Positions 1 through 9,492 of a stretch of DNA of 44,832 nucleotides are shown one piece after another. The DNA is from Duncaniella sp. (GTDB taxonomy: Bacteria > Bacteroidota > Bacteroidia > Bacteroidales > Muribaculaceae): positions 949,729 through 994,560 of the forward strand of contig JAMPEV010000001.1 of NCBI GenBank assembly GCA_023664955.1, read 5' to 3'. Made by a program: the position numbers and the translations under genes. The stretch's first letter is position 1. Each line of letters opens with the position of its first letter. A model generated the notes under the pieces. That model did not search any database. It saw nothing but the letters and a program-made list of their open reading frames with translations, and had not been told where the DNA came from.

Positions 1-43
1 CAGTGGTATTCCTTAAAAAAATTCACAAATCACAAAAGTTTAA

Positions 44-787
44 ATGAGTTCAATATTTAAATATATGAAAAATTTAATACAATTTATCTTGTCATGCATG
101 TTTATTGGCATGTTGGCATTATTCACGTCATGTACGGAAGAAGAAATAAATAACTTCAGCAGTCTCAATGTGTTAGATAAACCGAAAGTAAGCGCTGAGA
201 TGGCTCAAAAATTGGCATCCGGAGCACATTTTGCCACATACGAATATGTTGGGAAGAGGATATTTTCGAAATCTGTAGATGAGACAGATTTCAGAGAATC
301 AGATGAGAACAATTGGCTTCCTGGAATTTTTCATAGGGATAAACTCATCATTAATGGAAATGAATTTTATGTTTCAGGGGAGATGATTCTAGGTCTATAT
401 AGCTTTTTAAAAAAAGGATATAATGACTCTGGGAATAAGAACCTTATCTTTGATCGGCATAAGTTTCTAATCAAACAAGAGTTCAATTATAATATTCAAA
501 CTTCAGAATTCTATAGTTATTTGGCATGGAATGGACAACCTGCAAATCCAATTATATTTTCAATGACTGATGATGATATCGTCATCAAACAAGTATCACC
601 GTTAGGAGGAGACGGAACGTTAATAGTTTTTTACTATTATAAAAAGACCGATGATCACGATCTTTCAAATATACACTCATTCCCAGATGATACAGAACTA
701 TTTAACTATTTTGTTCCATACTTGAAAGAAATATACGGAGATCGTTACGAAGAACTTTACAGGCATTATAAGGGCATGCAAGGGTAA
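44..787 (+). CDS. Hypothetical lipoprotein
   Basis: A 247-residue protein of unknown function. The N-terminus is a lipoprotein signal peptide: lysines, a hydrophobic stretch, then a lipobox ending LFTSC with the lipid-bearing cysteine at residue 30, so the mature protein should sit in the inner or outer membrane facing the periplasm or surface. An in-frame ATG at position 65 would give a more typical lipoprotein start (MKNLIQ, cysteine at 23) and is equally credible. The mature part is rich in aromatic and acidic residues and shows no motif I recognise. Its base composition is clearly more AT-rich than the surA-secA cluster downstream, which suggests a recently acquired or fast-evolving gene. 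It stands alone: a terminator lies about 200 bp downstream and no partner gene is visible. I am confident that it is coding and have no evidence for a role. Confidence 0.75.
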   Translation: MSSIFKYMKNLIQFILSCMFIGMLALFTSCTEEEINNFSSLNVLDKPKVSAEMAQKLASGAHFATYEYVGKRIFSKSVDETDFRESDENNWLPGIFHRDKLIINGNEFYVSGEMILGLYSFLKKGYNDSGNKNLIFDRHKFLIKQEFNYNIQTSEFYSYLAWNGQPANPIIFSMTDDDIVIKQVSPLGGDGTLIVFYYYKKTDDHDLSNIHSFPDDTELFNYFVPYLKEIYGDRYEELYRHYKGMQG

Positions 788-987
788 TATGTAGAGCACG
801 CAAGCAATCGAGATCTATCTTGAGTATGCTTCCAAGGACATCTCATGTGGCATAATGGCAATAGATATGACTCATGCAGCGCATATTGGGATGTTGAAAG
901 CAGAGAAGTCAGCATACCAAACCCTTAATTGATACTAAAACAGCATCCATTCTGATTAGATGGATTTCGTTTTAAAAGAGATAACAG

Positions 988-1018
988 AGTCCCGGGGCGG
1001 CAGCTCCGGGGCTGTTTT
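988..1018 (+). terminator. GC-rich rho-independent terminator
   Basis: AGTCCCGGGG (988-997) pairs with CTCCGGGGCT (1004-1013) over ten positions including two G-T pairs, around the six-base loop CGGCAG, and is followed by TGTTTT. It would stop transcription coming from the upstream lipoprotein region and insulate the surA-secA cluster. Confidence 0.75.
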
Positions 1019-1083
1019 GTCGTGTTTTGTCGTGACATTTAGTTAATACCTCTAAAAAATTCAACAAATAACGGATTTTTTTG

Positions 1084-1091
1084 TAACTTTG
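1084..1091 (+). promoter_or_regulatory. Bacteroidetes -7 promoter box for surA-like gene
   Basis: TAACTTTG matches the Bacteroidetes -7 consensus TAnnTTTG and lies 53 bp before the surA-like start. No TTG is seen at the -33 position, so the call rests on one box and on its placement between the terminator and the cluster. Confidence 0.5.
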
Positions 1092-1144
1092 GGGGTTAAA
1101 TCAGATTTTGTAATATTTTATCACACAAATAAGCTTATAACTAC

Positions 1145-2509
1145 GTGAAAATCAAGTCAATTATATTAGTAAGCGTTCTAACTTTGATAGGCGCATCATA
1201 TGTTACTGCCGGGACTGACAACGTTGTCGAGGAAGTGGCGTGGGTGGTTGGCGACCAGCCTATCTGGAAATCAGAAATCGAAGAGGCTTACCAGAATATG
1301 CTTTATGAGCGAGTGCCCATCAATGGCGACCCTTACTGTGTAATCCCCGAACAGCTCGCTATCGAAAAACTATATCTCCACCAAGCCGAAATGGACACTA
1401 TCGAGGCCTCTGACAATATGGTTATGCAGCAGGTGGAAGCGCAGATTAACTATTACATCAACTCGCTTGGCACTAAGGAGAAAGTTGAGCAGATGTTCCG
1501 CAAGTCAATCCCCGAATTGCGCGAGTCGCTGCGCACCGTGGTGGCCAACCGCAGCCGAGTGCAGCAGGTGCAACAGAAAATCACCGAAGGAATCAAAGCA
1601 ACCCCATCGGATGTGCGACGCTATTTCGACAAACTGCCCGAAGATAGTATCCCTTTCGTGCCGATGCAGGTTGAAGTGCAGATTCTCACCGTGGCTCCCG
1701 CTATCCCAAGGGAGGAAATTGACGGTGTTAAGGCTCGTCTGCGCGACTATGCCGACCAAGTCACAAAGGGCGAACGCGATTTCTCAACTCTCGCCATCCT
1801 ATACTCTGAGGATCCGGGCAGCGCGGGACGTGGCGGCGAACTTGGATTCATGGGCCGTGGCGAACTCGTGCCTGAATTTGCTGCCGTGGCATTCAACCTA
1901 AACGACCCGAAAAAAGTGTCGAAAATTGTAGAATCGGAATTCGGTTTCCATATCATCCAGTTGATCGAGAAGCGTGGTGACCGTGTCAATACCCGACACA
2001 TCCTCCTTAAACCTCGAGTGGCTGAGAAGGACCTAATCGAGGCCGTCAACCGTGTGGACTCACTCCGCTCTGACATGATGGGCGGTAAATTCACCTTTGA
2101 AGAAGCCGTAGGAGTTATTTCGAACGATAAAGACACTCGCAACAACCGAGGCGTGATGGTAAACGGTCAAACCGGTAGTCCGCGATTCGAGATGTCGCAA
2201 CTCCCCCAAGAAGTTTCACGCGAGGTAGCCAATCTGAAGGACGGAGAAATCTCTAAAGCCTTCATCATGAAAAATCCTAAGACTACTCAGGACCAAGTGG
2301 CAATCGTGAAACTATCAAAGAGAATAGACGGACACCGAGCCAACCTTTCCGATGACTACGAGATGCTTAAGGATATGTATGAGAATGCAAAACGCAAGGA
2401 AGTACTTGACAAATGGCTTCAGAATAAGATTAAGGACACTTACATCCGCATAGAAGAAGGATGGCGCGACTGCGAATTCAAGAATGACGGCTGGATAAAG
2501 TCCAACTAA
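1145..2509 (+). CDS. SurA-like periplasmic peptidyl-prolyl isomerase
   Basis: A 454-residue parvulin-type chaperone expected to bind unfolded outer-membrane proteins in the periplasm and catalyse proline isomerisation. A signal peptide (about 1-22, ending VTAG) precedes a SurA-type N-terminal helical region (about 28-165, with VAWVVGDQPIWKSEIEE). Parvulin domain 1 follows (about 172-278, with the hallmark GGELGFMGRGELVPEF and FGFHIIQL segments). A second, more diverged parvulin domain (about 281-395) opens with TRHILLKP. The length and the two-domain layout fit SurA. The start codon is GTG at 1145, which is the only start that gives a clean signal peptide. It opens the envelope cluster, with the OstA-like gene 60 bp downstream. 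Confidence 0.9.
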   Translation: MKIKSIILVSVLTLIGASYVTAGTDNVVEEVAWVVGDQPIWKSEIEEAYQNMLYERVPINGDPYCVIPEQLAIEKLYLHQAEMDTIEASDNMVMQQVEAQINYYINSLGTKEKVEQMFRKSIPELRESLRTVVANRSRVQQVQQKITEGIKATPSDVRRYFDKLPEDSIPFVPMQVEVQILTVAPAIPREEIDGVKARLRDYADQVTKGERDFSTLAILYSEDPGSAGRGGELGFMGRGELVPEFAAVAFNLNDPKKVSKIVESEFGFHIIQLIEKRGDRVNTRHILLKPRVAEKDLIEAVNRVDSLRSDMMGGKFTFEEAVGVISNDKDTRNNRGVMVNGQTGSPRFEMSQLPQEVSREVANLKDGEISKAFIMKNPKTTQDQVAIVKLSKRIDGHRANLSDDYEMLKDMYENAKRKEVLDKWLQNKIKDTYIRIEEGWRDCEFKNDGWIKSN

Positions 2510-2569
2510 TCAGTTGATTTACAACCGAAACAAATTAGCGAGGTAATTTCCTAAAAATCACAAACTAAA

Positions 2570-4567
2570 TTGAAACGCTCTTCGTTATTGGCACTGTTAG
2601 CACTGGCTGTGATATCGCTGCCTGCCATGCTCGCCCAGACCCCGAAGGATAACAACACTAAGCCCCCGGAAGCAAAAGCCGCTCCCGAGTCACGCAAACC
2701 GGTGATACGTCCTACAGTCCCTAATGCCAACCCTCACGAACCAGGAAAGGTCATACTCCTCCATGCTGACCGCCTGCTACATAATGCGGCCATCGACTCC
2801 GGTATTCAAATTCTTGTGGGTAATGTGCGCATTCGCAAGGAAGATATGTTCATGTATTGCGACAGTGCCCGTCTAAACGAGGAAACCGGCTCGTTTGACG
2901 CATTCATGAACGTGAGAATGGAGCAGGGTGACACCCTCTTCGTTTACAGTGACGAATTATATTACGACGGCGAACAGGAACTTGCTGAACTGCGTGCCTA
3001 TCCCGGTAAAAATGTGCGACTTATCAACCGTGACGTATCTCTGACAACAGATGTGTTTTTCTATGATATGTATGAGGATGTGGGCTATTACCAGACCGGA
3101 GGCACCCTAACCGACAAGCAGAACACACTCAACTCTCTTCAGGGCTATTATTACCCCTCAACTAAGGATGCATTTTTCTACATGGACGTCGATCTAGAAG
3201 GTCCGCGCGAAAACGATACTCTGAGGATGTATACTGACTCTCTTACCTATAACACTGAGACCCGTATCGCTCAGTTGATGTGCCCGACACGCATCATAAA
3301 CAAAGACGGCGAGATCAACTCATCATCAGGATTTTACGACACTAATCAAGGGCTGGCCGATTTGTACAACCGCTCGCTCGTGCACACCCGCAGAGGAAAT
3401 ACCCTTACCGGCGACACCCTATTCTACGACCGTGAAAAGGGATTTGGCGAAGCATTCGGAAACATGATTCTTACTGACTCAGCCAACAAATCAGCTATAC
3501 ACGGCGACTACGGATTCTACGACGAGATAAAGGACAGTTCCTTTGTTACCGGTAATGCCTTGGCGATGGAATATTCCGAGAAGGACACTCTCTACCTTCA
3601 TGGCGACACCATCACAGCGTTCATGCTCCCCGACTCAACTAAAGTGACTAACGCTTTTCGACGTGTTCGTTTCTTCCGAAACGATGTCCAAGGACTTTGC
3701 GACTCACTTAGCCTTGTGGAACGCGATTCAATAATGTATATGTACTATCACCCGGTAATATGGAACGGTGACAAACAAATAGTTGGCAATGTGGTATATG
3801 TGCATTTCAATGATTCTACCACCGACTGGGCTCGACTCCCTGAAACCGGCATCGTGGGCCAGCATATCGGTGAAGATTGCTACAATCAGCTCACCGGATC
3901 TGACATGACAGCCTGGTTCAGCGACACTACGCTTCGACGTCTGTATGTAGAGGGAAATGTGCAGACAATCATGTTCCCGATGGAGAATGACTCCACCTAT
4001 AATAAATTCTCCTATACCGAGAGCAGCTTCATGGATGCGCTATTCAAAAACGGCGAAGTTGACAGCATCAGAATGTGGCCCGAAACCACCGGTAAAGTCA
4101 CACCGCTATACCTCGCCAAACGAGCCTCCTATTTCCTGCCGACATTCAGATGGTTTGGGCCCTTGCGCCCGATGTCGCCTGACGAGATTTTCGATTATCC
4201 GCCTGAAATGGATGACTTGACGTCACTTCAGATATTCTCCAAAGTAAGACCTGACGCATACACCATCCGAGGAAGTGCCACAGGACGCGAGGTCCCTAAG
4301 CCGAAAGAACCCGACCTCCCAACGGCTCCGGCAGCCCCAACGGCAATCCCCCAACCGGAGACATCACCGCTTGAAGAAGCAGCTGACTCCCTAAATGCGA
4401 CTGTGGAACAATTGGAGACAATTGAACCGTTACAAAACTCAGAGTCTTTCCCATCCCCCTATAAATCAGAGAACTCTGAAAAGTCGGCAATACCCTCCAA
4501 ATCAGAATCCTCTGAAAATAAACCTCTCCCCTCTAAATCTGATAATAAGGAAAATACTGAAAAATGA
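2570..4567 (+). CDS. OstA-like protein (LptA/LptD N-terminal family)
   Basis: A 665-residue secreted protein. A signal peptide (about 1-22, ending MLAQ) precedes a long OstA/LptA-type beta-jellyroll region (about 58-480). Its repeated short strands carry patterns such as GNVRI, YCDSARLN and DTLFVYSDELYYD, as in LPS-transport proteins. Known LptA/LptD proteins move lipopolysaccharide across the periplasm, but this Bacteroidetes group has no LptD-like barrel at its C-terminus, so it is not LptD itself. It may be an accessory or LptA-like bridge component, which is inference. The C-terminal roughly 100 residues are proline-rich and then repeat a PSKSE-type segment about three times, so this part is probably disordered. 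The start codon is TTG at 2570, chosen for the signal peptide. The stop overlaps the mutL start (ATGA, 4564-4567), implying translational coupling. Confidence 0.85.
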   Translation: MKRSSLLALLALAVISLPAMLAQTPKDNNTKPPEAKAAPESRKPVIRPTVPNANPHEPGKVILLHADRLLHNAAIDSGIQILVGNVRIRKEDMFMYCDSARLNEETGSFDAFMNVRMEQGDTLFVYSDELYYDGEQELAELRAYPGKNVRLINRDVSLTTDVFFYDMYEDVGYYQTGGTLTDKQNTLNSLQGYYYPSTKDAFFYMDVDLEGPRENDTLRMYTDSLTYNTETRIAQLMCPTRIINKDGEINSSSGFYDTNQGLADLYNRSLVHTRRGNTLTGDTLFYDREKGFGEAFGNMILTDSANKSAIHGDYGFYDEIKDSSFVTGNALAMEYSEKDTLYLHGDTITAFMLPDSTKVTNAFRRVRFFRNDVQGLCDSLSLVERDSIMYMYYHPVIWNGDKQIVGNVVYVHFNDSTTDWARLPETGIVGQHIGEDCYNQLTGSDMTAWFSDTTLRRLYVEGNVQTIMFPMENDSTYNKFSYTESSFMDALFKNGEVDSIRMWPETTGKVTPLYLAKRASYFLPTFRWFGPLRPMSPDEIFDYPPEMDDLTSLQIFSKVRPDAYTIRGSATGREVPKPKEPDLPTAPAAPTAIPQPETSPLEEAADSLNATVEQLETIEPLQNSESFPSPYKSENSEKSAIPSKSESSENKPLPSKSDNKENTEK

Positions 4568-6489
4568 GTGACATTATAAAACTCCTTCCTGACTCCGTCG
4601 CAAATCAAATAGCAGCCGGTGAGGTAATCCAGCGTCCGGCCTCAGTCATTAAGGAGTTGGTGGAAAATTCCATCGACGCCGGTGCCACTTCTGTCACAAT
4701 CGTACTGAAAGACGCAGGTCGCACCCTCATCCAAGTGATTGACAATGGCATGGGAATGAGTGACACTGATGCACGTTTAGCTTTTGAGCGTCATGCCACA
4801 TCAAAAATCCAGCGAGCCGATGACCTTTTTTCTCTCCACACCATGGGATTCCGCGGCGAGGCTCTTGCCTCGATAGCCGCAATTGCCCAAGTGGATCTAC
4901 GCACCATGCATCGAGACGCATCCGTAGGTACAAGGATAATCATTAACGGGTCTAAGGTTGAAAGTCAGCAGCCAGAAGCATGCACACAGGGGACTAATCT
5001 AATGGTTAAAAACCTGTTTTTCAATGTCCCGGCTCGCCGAAAGTTTCTGAAAAAAGATTCTGTGGAACTGAGCAACATAATGAGAGAATTCGAGCGACTT
5101 GCCCTGGTAAATATTGGGGTAGAATTCACATTGATAAGCAACGATGTGACACTTCACTCCCTACGACCGTCATCTTTAAAGCAACGAGTGGTTGATCTGT
5201 TTGGCAAGAGTCTTGAAAAACAGCTAATTCCCGTCGACACCGACACATCAATAGTGAGCATCAACGGCTTTATCGGTCTCCCGGAAAATGCCCGAAAACG
5301 TAATGCATTACAATACTTTATGGTAAACGGGCGCAATATGCGTCACCCATATTTCCACAAGGCAGTGCTACAATGCTACGAGCAATTAATTCCATCCGAC
5401 GAACAGCCCAACTACTTCATAAACCTGCGAGTAGACCCTGAAACCATCGATGTAAACATCCACCCCACCAAAAATGAGATAAAATTCGAGAACGAACAGC
5501 CTATTTGGCAGATTCTGACAGCAGCAGTCCGTGAGTCGCTCGGACGTTTCAATGCTGCTCCATCGATAGACTTTGATGTTGACGATGTGCCTGATATTCC
5601 GGCATTTGCTCCCGATGCCTTTGCGCCACACGATGTGCAGATTGACGAGGCTTACAATCCGTTTGCCACACCGGAATTGCCAAAATCCAAGTCTTCATCA
5701 TCCACATCAAGCTTCTCAACCCGTGCGTCAAGGTTAACTTCATTTGCTAACAATGATGCAAACCTTCAAAACTGGGAGCAGCTATATGACAACTTCGTTA
5801 AAAAGCGTGATGACGGGTATGCAACCATGCTCGAAAGCCGACTTAACGGAGACCGGCACGATATACCCATCCAAAAGGATTCAAGCGAGCATCGCATATT
5901 AGATATTGACTTGGTTACAGAAACCAATGCCTCAGCCACCCTACAACTGAAGAACTCCTACATTCTTACCCCCTCTCGTGACGGGCTGATGATTATAGAC
6001 CAACACCGGGCACATGTGAAAATCCTTTACGAGACATACCTCCAGAAATCCTCTGAAGGCACATTCTCGTCGCAATCCACCATGTTTCCTGAGATTTTAG
6101 AGCTATCTCCCTCACAGGACACGGTAATGGACAGCATTCTTCCATCACTCGAACAACTCGGTTTCAGCCTTTCACCTCTTGGAGATAATACATGGAGTAT
6201 CAACGGAATACCATCTATTCTCAAAGACAGAAATCCCCGTGACACATTACTTGAAATGATCGAGAATGTCATTGAATCCGGCGAAGAACTCGGGTCAAGT
6301 TTACATGAAAAGGTGGCACTCTCACTTGCCCGAAGCAGTGCCATTAAGCGAGGACAGCCTTTAACCGCCGATGAAATGGACCGGCTAATAAGCGACCTTT
6401 TCCGTCTGCCGGCACCATCACTTACCCCTTACGGCAAACATGTGTTTACCGTACTGCCTCTCGATAATATAACCAAACTGCTCGGATAG
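4564..6489 (+). CDS. mutL: DNA mismatch repair protein MutL
   Basis: A 641-residue mismatch-repair ATPase that couples MutS recognition to strand removal in the cytoplasm. The N-terminal GHKL ATPase motifs are all present: ELVENSIDAGA, DNGMGM, RHATSKI and GFRGEALASI. They are followed by a transducer domain to about residue 330, a low-complexity linker rich in Ser and Thr (about 375-395), and a C-terminal dimerisation domain (about 455-641). The endonuclease motif DQHA(X)2E(X)4E reads DQHRAHVKILYE at 479-490, and the zinc-binding CPHGRP motif is replaced by LTPYGKH at 620-626, so nuclease activity looks absent. The ATG start overlaps the stop of the OstA-like gene, and the lnb-like gene starts 3 bp after the mutL stop. 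Confidence 0.97.
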   Translation: MSDIIKLLPDSVANQIAAGEVIQRPASVIKELVENSIDAGATSVTIVLKDAGRTLIQVIDNGMGMSDTDARLAFERHATSKIQRADDLFSLHTMGFRGEALASIAAIAQVDLRTMHRDASVGTRIIINGSKVESQQPEACTQGTNLMVKNLFFNVPARRKFLKKDSVELSNIMREFERLALVNIGVEFTLISNDVTLHSLRPSSLKQRVVDLFGKSLEKQLIPVDTDTSIVSINGFIGLPENARKRNALQYFMVNGRNMRHPYFHKAVLQCYEQLIPSDEQPNYFINLRVDPETIDVNIHPTKNEIKFENEQPIWQILTAAVRESLGRFNAAPSIDFDVDDVPDIPAFAPDAFAPHDVQIDEAYNPFATPELPKSKSSSSTSSFSTRASRLTSFANNDANLQNWEQLYDNFVKKRDDGYATMLESRLNGDRHDIPIQKDSSEHRILDIDLVTETNASATLQLKNSYILTPSRDGLMIIDQHRAHVKILYETYLQKSSEGTFSSQSTMFPEILELSPSQDTVMDSILPSLEQLGFSLSPLGDNTWSINGIPSILKDRNPRDTLLEMIENVIESGEELGSSLHEKVALSLARSSAIKRGQPLTADEMDRLISDLFRLPAPSLTPYGKHVFTVLPLDNITKLLG

Positions 6490-6492
6490 CGA

Positions 6493-7740
6493 ATGATACG
6501 GCTGAAGCTCATATTAATATCATTGATAGCCCCAATTTTGGCTCTCGCTCAACCGACAGAGACAAAAGTGGTGCAATCCGACTCGACAAAAAGCGACATA
6601 TACAAAGTATCGCTCCTCACTTGCCGCGCCGGTGCTGACATTTATGAGCTGGAAGGCCATGCGGCATTACGCATAATTAACGAGGCTACAGGGAGTGACA
6701 TGGTGGTGAATTGGGGACTATTTGACTTCGCCGCCCCTAATTTCGTTTACCGGTTTGTAAAAGGCGAAACCGACTATAGCGTAGGAGTGGCTCCCACCAG
6801 CTATTTTGTGAATTCCTACGCTTGGGAAAAGAGAAAAGTCATTGAGCAGCAGCTGGATTTAACGCAAGAACAAACTGTCAGACTCATGGAGCTTATTGAG
6901 AATAACCTCCGGACCGAAAACCGCGTGTACCGCTACAACTACGTGCTCGACAACTGCGCCACTCGCCCACTTGACATGATTGAAAAGGCATTAGGAGACT
7001 CGCTCCATTTCTCCGGAGCAGACCTCTCCCCGGAGGTGACAACAACCTTTCGCAATGCCATGCGCCAATACCATAAGAATTACCCATGGTATCAATTTGG
7101 CATTGACCTTGCACTGGGCAATGGAATTGACCGACCTATTTCGCTCCGTGAAGCATCGTTTGCTCCAGAAAGCCTCGAAATCATGATGGCTAATGCCAAG
7201 AAGAAAGACGGAAGTCCGATAGTTACTAATACCATTTGCCTGACGAGTCCTTCCTCTTCGACAGCTATCTCAGACCCCACCCCATGGTGGCAGACTCCAA
7301 TGACAATTGCACTTCTAGTATTAGCTATTTCTCTGATTCTCACCATCAGACAAGTTAAAACTCACTATTTCAATCCATCGACAGCAACCCGCATTTTTGA
7401 CACACTTCTCTTCAGCATTAACGGAGTGTTAGGACTGGTACTAACATTTCTCATCTTCATTTCAGTACATGAAGCCACTTCGCCCAACTGGCTATACTTA
7501 TGGCTAAATCCCCTCTGTCTCATAGGAGCAGTGGCAATTTGGGTAAAATGCGCCAAATTGTTGCTATTTTACTATCAAATTGTTAACTTTGCACTTTTAA
7601 TAATACTGGTGGCCATTTTATTATGCGGACTCCAGTCACCTAATCCTGCTTTTTATCCGTTAATTGCAGCGGATGCATTGCGGGCATTGGGCTATTTATT
7701 AACATATAAACACCACAACAACAATAAGATATATGCGTAA
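6493..7740 (+). CDS. Lnb-like lipoprotein N-acyltransferase (DUF4105 family)
   Basis: A 415-residue membrane protein. A signal peptide or anchor (1-20) is followed by a periplasmic domain (about 35-225) with the family hallmarks EGHAALRI (His56) and YRYNYVLDNCATRP (Cys155), then several C-terminal membrane spans (about 269-287, 300-325, 335-385 and 390-408). PF13387/DUF4105 is, to my knowledge, the N-terminal domain of Lnb, the Bacteroides enzyme that adds the third acyl chain to lipoproteins. The conserved His and Cys suggest a thiol catalyst, but that assignment is inference. The many lipoproteins in this window would be substrates. The gene sits 3 bp after mutL, and its last 8 bp overlap the start of the alkaline-phosphatase-superfamily gene, so the two are probably translated together. 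Confidence 0.8.
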   Translation: MIRLKLILISLIAPILALAQPTETKVVQSDSTKSDIYKVSLLTCRAGADIYELEGHAALRIINEATGSDMVVNWGLFDFAAPNFVYRFVKGETDYSVGVAPTSYFVNSYAWEKRKVIEQQLDLTQEQTVRLMELIENNLRTENRVYRYNYVLDNCATRPLDMIEKALGDSLHFSGADLSPEVTTTFRNAMRQYHKNYPWYQFGIDLALGNGIDRPISLREASFAPESLEIMMANAKKKDGSPIVTNTICLTSPSSSTAISDPTPWWQTPMTIALLVLAISLILTIRQVKTHYFNPSTATRIFDTLLFSINGVLGLVLTFLIFISVHEATSPNWLYLWLNPLCLIGAVAIWVKCAKLLLFYYQIVNFALLIILVAILLCGLQSPNPAFYPLIAADALRALGYLLTYKHHNNNKIYA

Positions 7741-9397
7741 AAACTCACCAATAACCGCCCATATTGCTTCTGTGCTCGTCGCCTCGCTGGTGACGATGGG
7801 CATTGGCGTTTTTACACCCATACGAGTCTACGCACATCAACCCGCTATGCGTCAGATGATGGAGCCAACTCCCCGCCCTAAACTCGTTGTGGGAATTTTC
7901 GTAGAAGGTCTTACCGCTGAATATGTCAATCTCCTCCGACACAATTTCTCTCAGAATGGCTTCAATCGTTTCATCGATAATGGAGTAGCAATTGAGAATG
8001 TGGACTTCGGACCACGAGTTGATGCTACCGCAGCAGCTGCAATCCTAATGACGGGAGCCGCTCCCGCTGTAAACGGAGTGGCCGCCTCAATGATTTGGAA
8101 TCCAGATCTCAAGACAGAGTATCCCATCCTTCTCGATTCAAAAAGCATCGGCAACTTCACCACCGAGACATATTCACCTGAAGCTCTGAAAGTTTCAACT
8201 GTCGGCGATGAAATCCGCATAGCCGACGGCGGACTTGGAGAAGTTCACTCTGTTGCCGCTGACCCACAAGTCGCAATCATACTCGCAGGTCACGCCGGCA
8301 ATAGCGGATTCTGGATTAACGATTTAAACGGACGATGGAGCACCTCGACATTCTATAAAGACGTTCCAGCCCCGGTGTCACGCCGCAACTACGGAGTGAC
8401 TCTTTCTTCACGCCTTGACACAATGTCATGGCAACCTATGCTTCCCCTTTCACGTTATCCCGACATCCCTGACTATAAGAAAGTTTATGCCTTCCGTCAC
8501 ACTTTCCCGCAGAAAGATTTGGATCGATTTAAGGCGTTCAAAACTTCCGCTCCCGCTAATCGTGAGGTTGCCACTGTAGCTTCTGAATATATCACCTCAC
8601 AGAAGCTTGGCAGCCGCGGAGTCACCGATATGCTTAATCTCGGTTTTGACGTTTCACCCTACCAATATGGACGTGAAGCCGATAACCGACTTGAAAGAAT
8701 GGACGCATACGTGCGCCTCGATGCCGATATTGCCAACATCGTACGCGCAATCGAGAAGGGACCGGGCATGAACCATACCCTCATTTTCATAGCCGGAACC
8801 CCGGCCCCGGCAAGCGGCAAACGAGATGACGAGCGTTGGAACATCCCTTCAGGGCAATTTTCGCCCCGTCGTGCCATCTCGCTCCTCAACCTTTATCTGA
8901 TGGCTATCCATGGCAATGGAGACTATGTAAATGGCTATCACAATGGATATTTCTACCTTAACCATAAGGTGATTAAGGATAAGGATATAAACGAGGCGGA
9001 AATACGCCGCGAGGCTGCCGATTTTCTCGCCCGAATGAGCGGCGTAAGTGCTGTATATACAATAGACGACATCCTCGGACGTCGTGCCGGCGATGACCCG
9101 AATGCGCTTCAACGTAATGTCTCCCCCAATCATGCCGGCGACTTATTAGTACAGGTCAACCCTGGTTGGGAAATTTCAGATGGTGATTCCACCGGGGTAA
9201 CCCGGACTCACACTCCCGTGGTAAGAAATGTAGCTACCACTACTCCGGTCTACATCCTTTCACCGGGGCTTTCACCAACCACTATCGACGAAACTGTTGA
9301 CGCACGCAGAATTGCGCCAACCATTACTCGCCTTCTTCGCATCCGTTCGCCTAATGCCGCTTCTCTCCCCCCTCTGCGACTCAACAAGGTTGATTAG
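7733..9397 (+). CDS. Alkaline-phosphatase-superfamily protein, probably inactive
   Basis: A 554-residue exported protein with a long signal peptide (about 1-35). The fold follows PafA-type phosphatases and type I phosphodiesterases: [11 protein letters not shown] (50-60), the nucleophile region ending [12 protein letters not shown] (105-116), and AYVRLDADI (325-333) before the second metal-ligand region. The catalytic residues are largely lost. The first metal-ligand Asp is Glu58, the usual T-x-x-GH around the nucleophile is alanines (98-103), the usual DxxxH reads D306-VSP-Y310, and the TADHG motif is AGTPA (354-358). Only Asp306 and a late histidine (His493) seem kept. A binding, scaffolding or chaperone role fits better than hydrolysis, though a different chemistry cannot be excluded. 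It overlaps the lnb-like gene by 8 bp and precedes secA, which suggests a job in envelope protein export or maturation. Confidence 0.8.
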   Translation: MRKNSPITAHIASVLVASLVTMGIGVFTPIRVYAHQPAMRQMMEPTPRPKLVVGIFVEGLTAEYVNLLRHNFSQNGFNRFIDNGVAIENVDFGPRVDATAAAAILMTGAAPAVNGVAASMIWNPDLKTEYPILLDSKSIGNFTTETYSPEALKVSTVGDEIRIADGGLGEVHSVAADPQVAIILAGHAGNSGFWINDLNGRWSTSTFYKDVPAPVSRRNYGVTLSSRLDTMSWQPMLPLSRYPDIPDYKKVYAFRHTFPQKDLDRFKAFKTSAPANREVATVASEYITSQKLGSRGVTDMLNLGFDVSPYQYGREADNRLERMDAYVRLDADIANIVRAIEKGPGMNHTLIFIAGTPAPASGKRDDERWNIPSGQFSPRRAISLLNLYLMAIHGNGDYVNGYHNGYFYLNHKVIKDKDINEAEIRREAADFLARMSGVSAVYTIDDILGRRAGDDPNALQRNVSPNHAGDLLVQVNPGWEISDGDSTGVTRTHTPVVRNVATTTPVYILSPGLSPTTIDETVDARRIAPTITRLLRIRSPNAASLPPLRLNKVD

Positions 9398-9427
9398 CAA
9401 AAGGCAACACTGCAGAATCATCACACC

Positions 9428-9449
9428 GAGAACCCTCTGACAAGTTCTC
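9428..9449 (+). terminator. Short hairpin before secA
   Basis: GAGAAC (9428-9433) pairs perfectly with GTTCTC (9444-9449) around a ten-base loop, in the 95-bp gap before secA. It is followed by alternating AT rather than a T run, so it may be a weak attenuator or only a leader hairpin. Confidence 0.3.
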
Positions 9450-9492
9450 ATATATATATATTCATCAATTAAGAAAAATCATACAATATAAT

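Larger units (their letters stand above)
788..1144. other. Intergenic region with terminator and surA promoter
   Basis: This 357-bp gap holds no convincing gene. A 27-codon open frame at 845-928 has a protein-like tail but no recognisable family, and may be the end of a lost gene. The second half carries the terminator hairpin at 988-1013, a 10-bp tandem duplication (ttttgtcgtg at 1015-1024 and 1025-1034) and the surA-like gene's -7 promoter box at 1084-1091. Confidence 0.5.

Noticed and set aside
845-928. A 27-codon frame upstream of the surA-like gene
   Set aside because: Too short, with no recognisable family; at most the tail of a lost gene.
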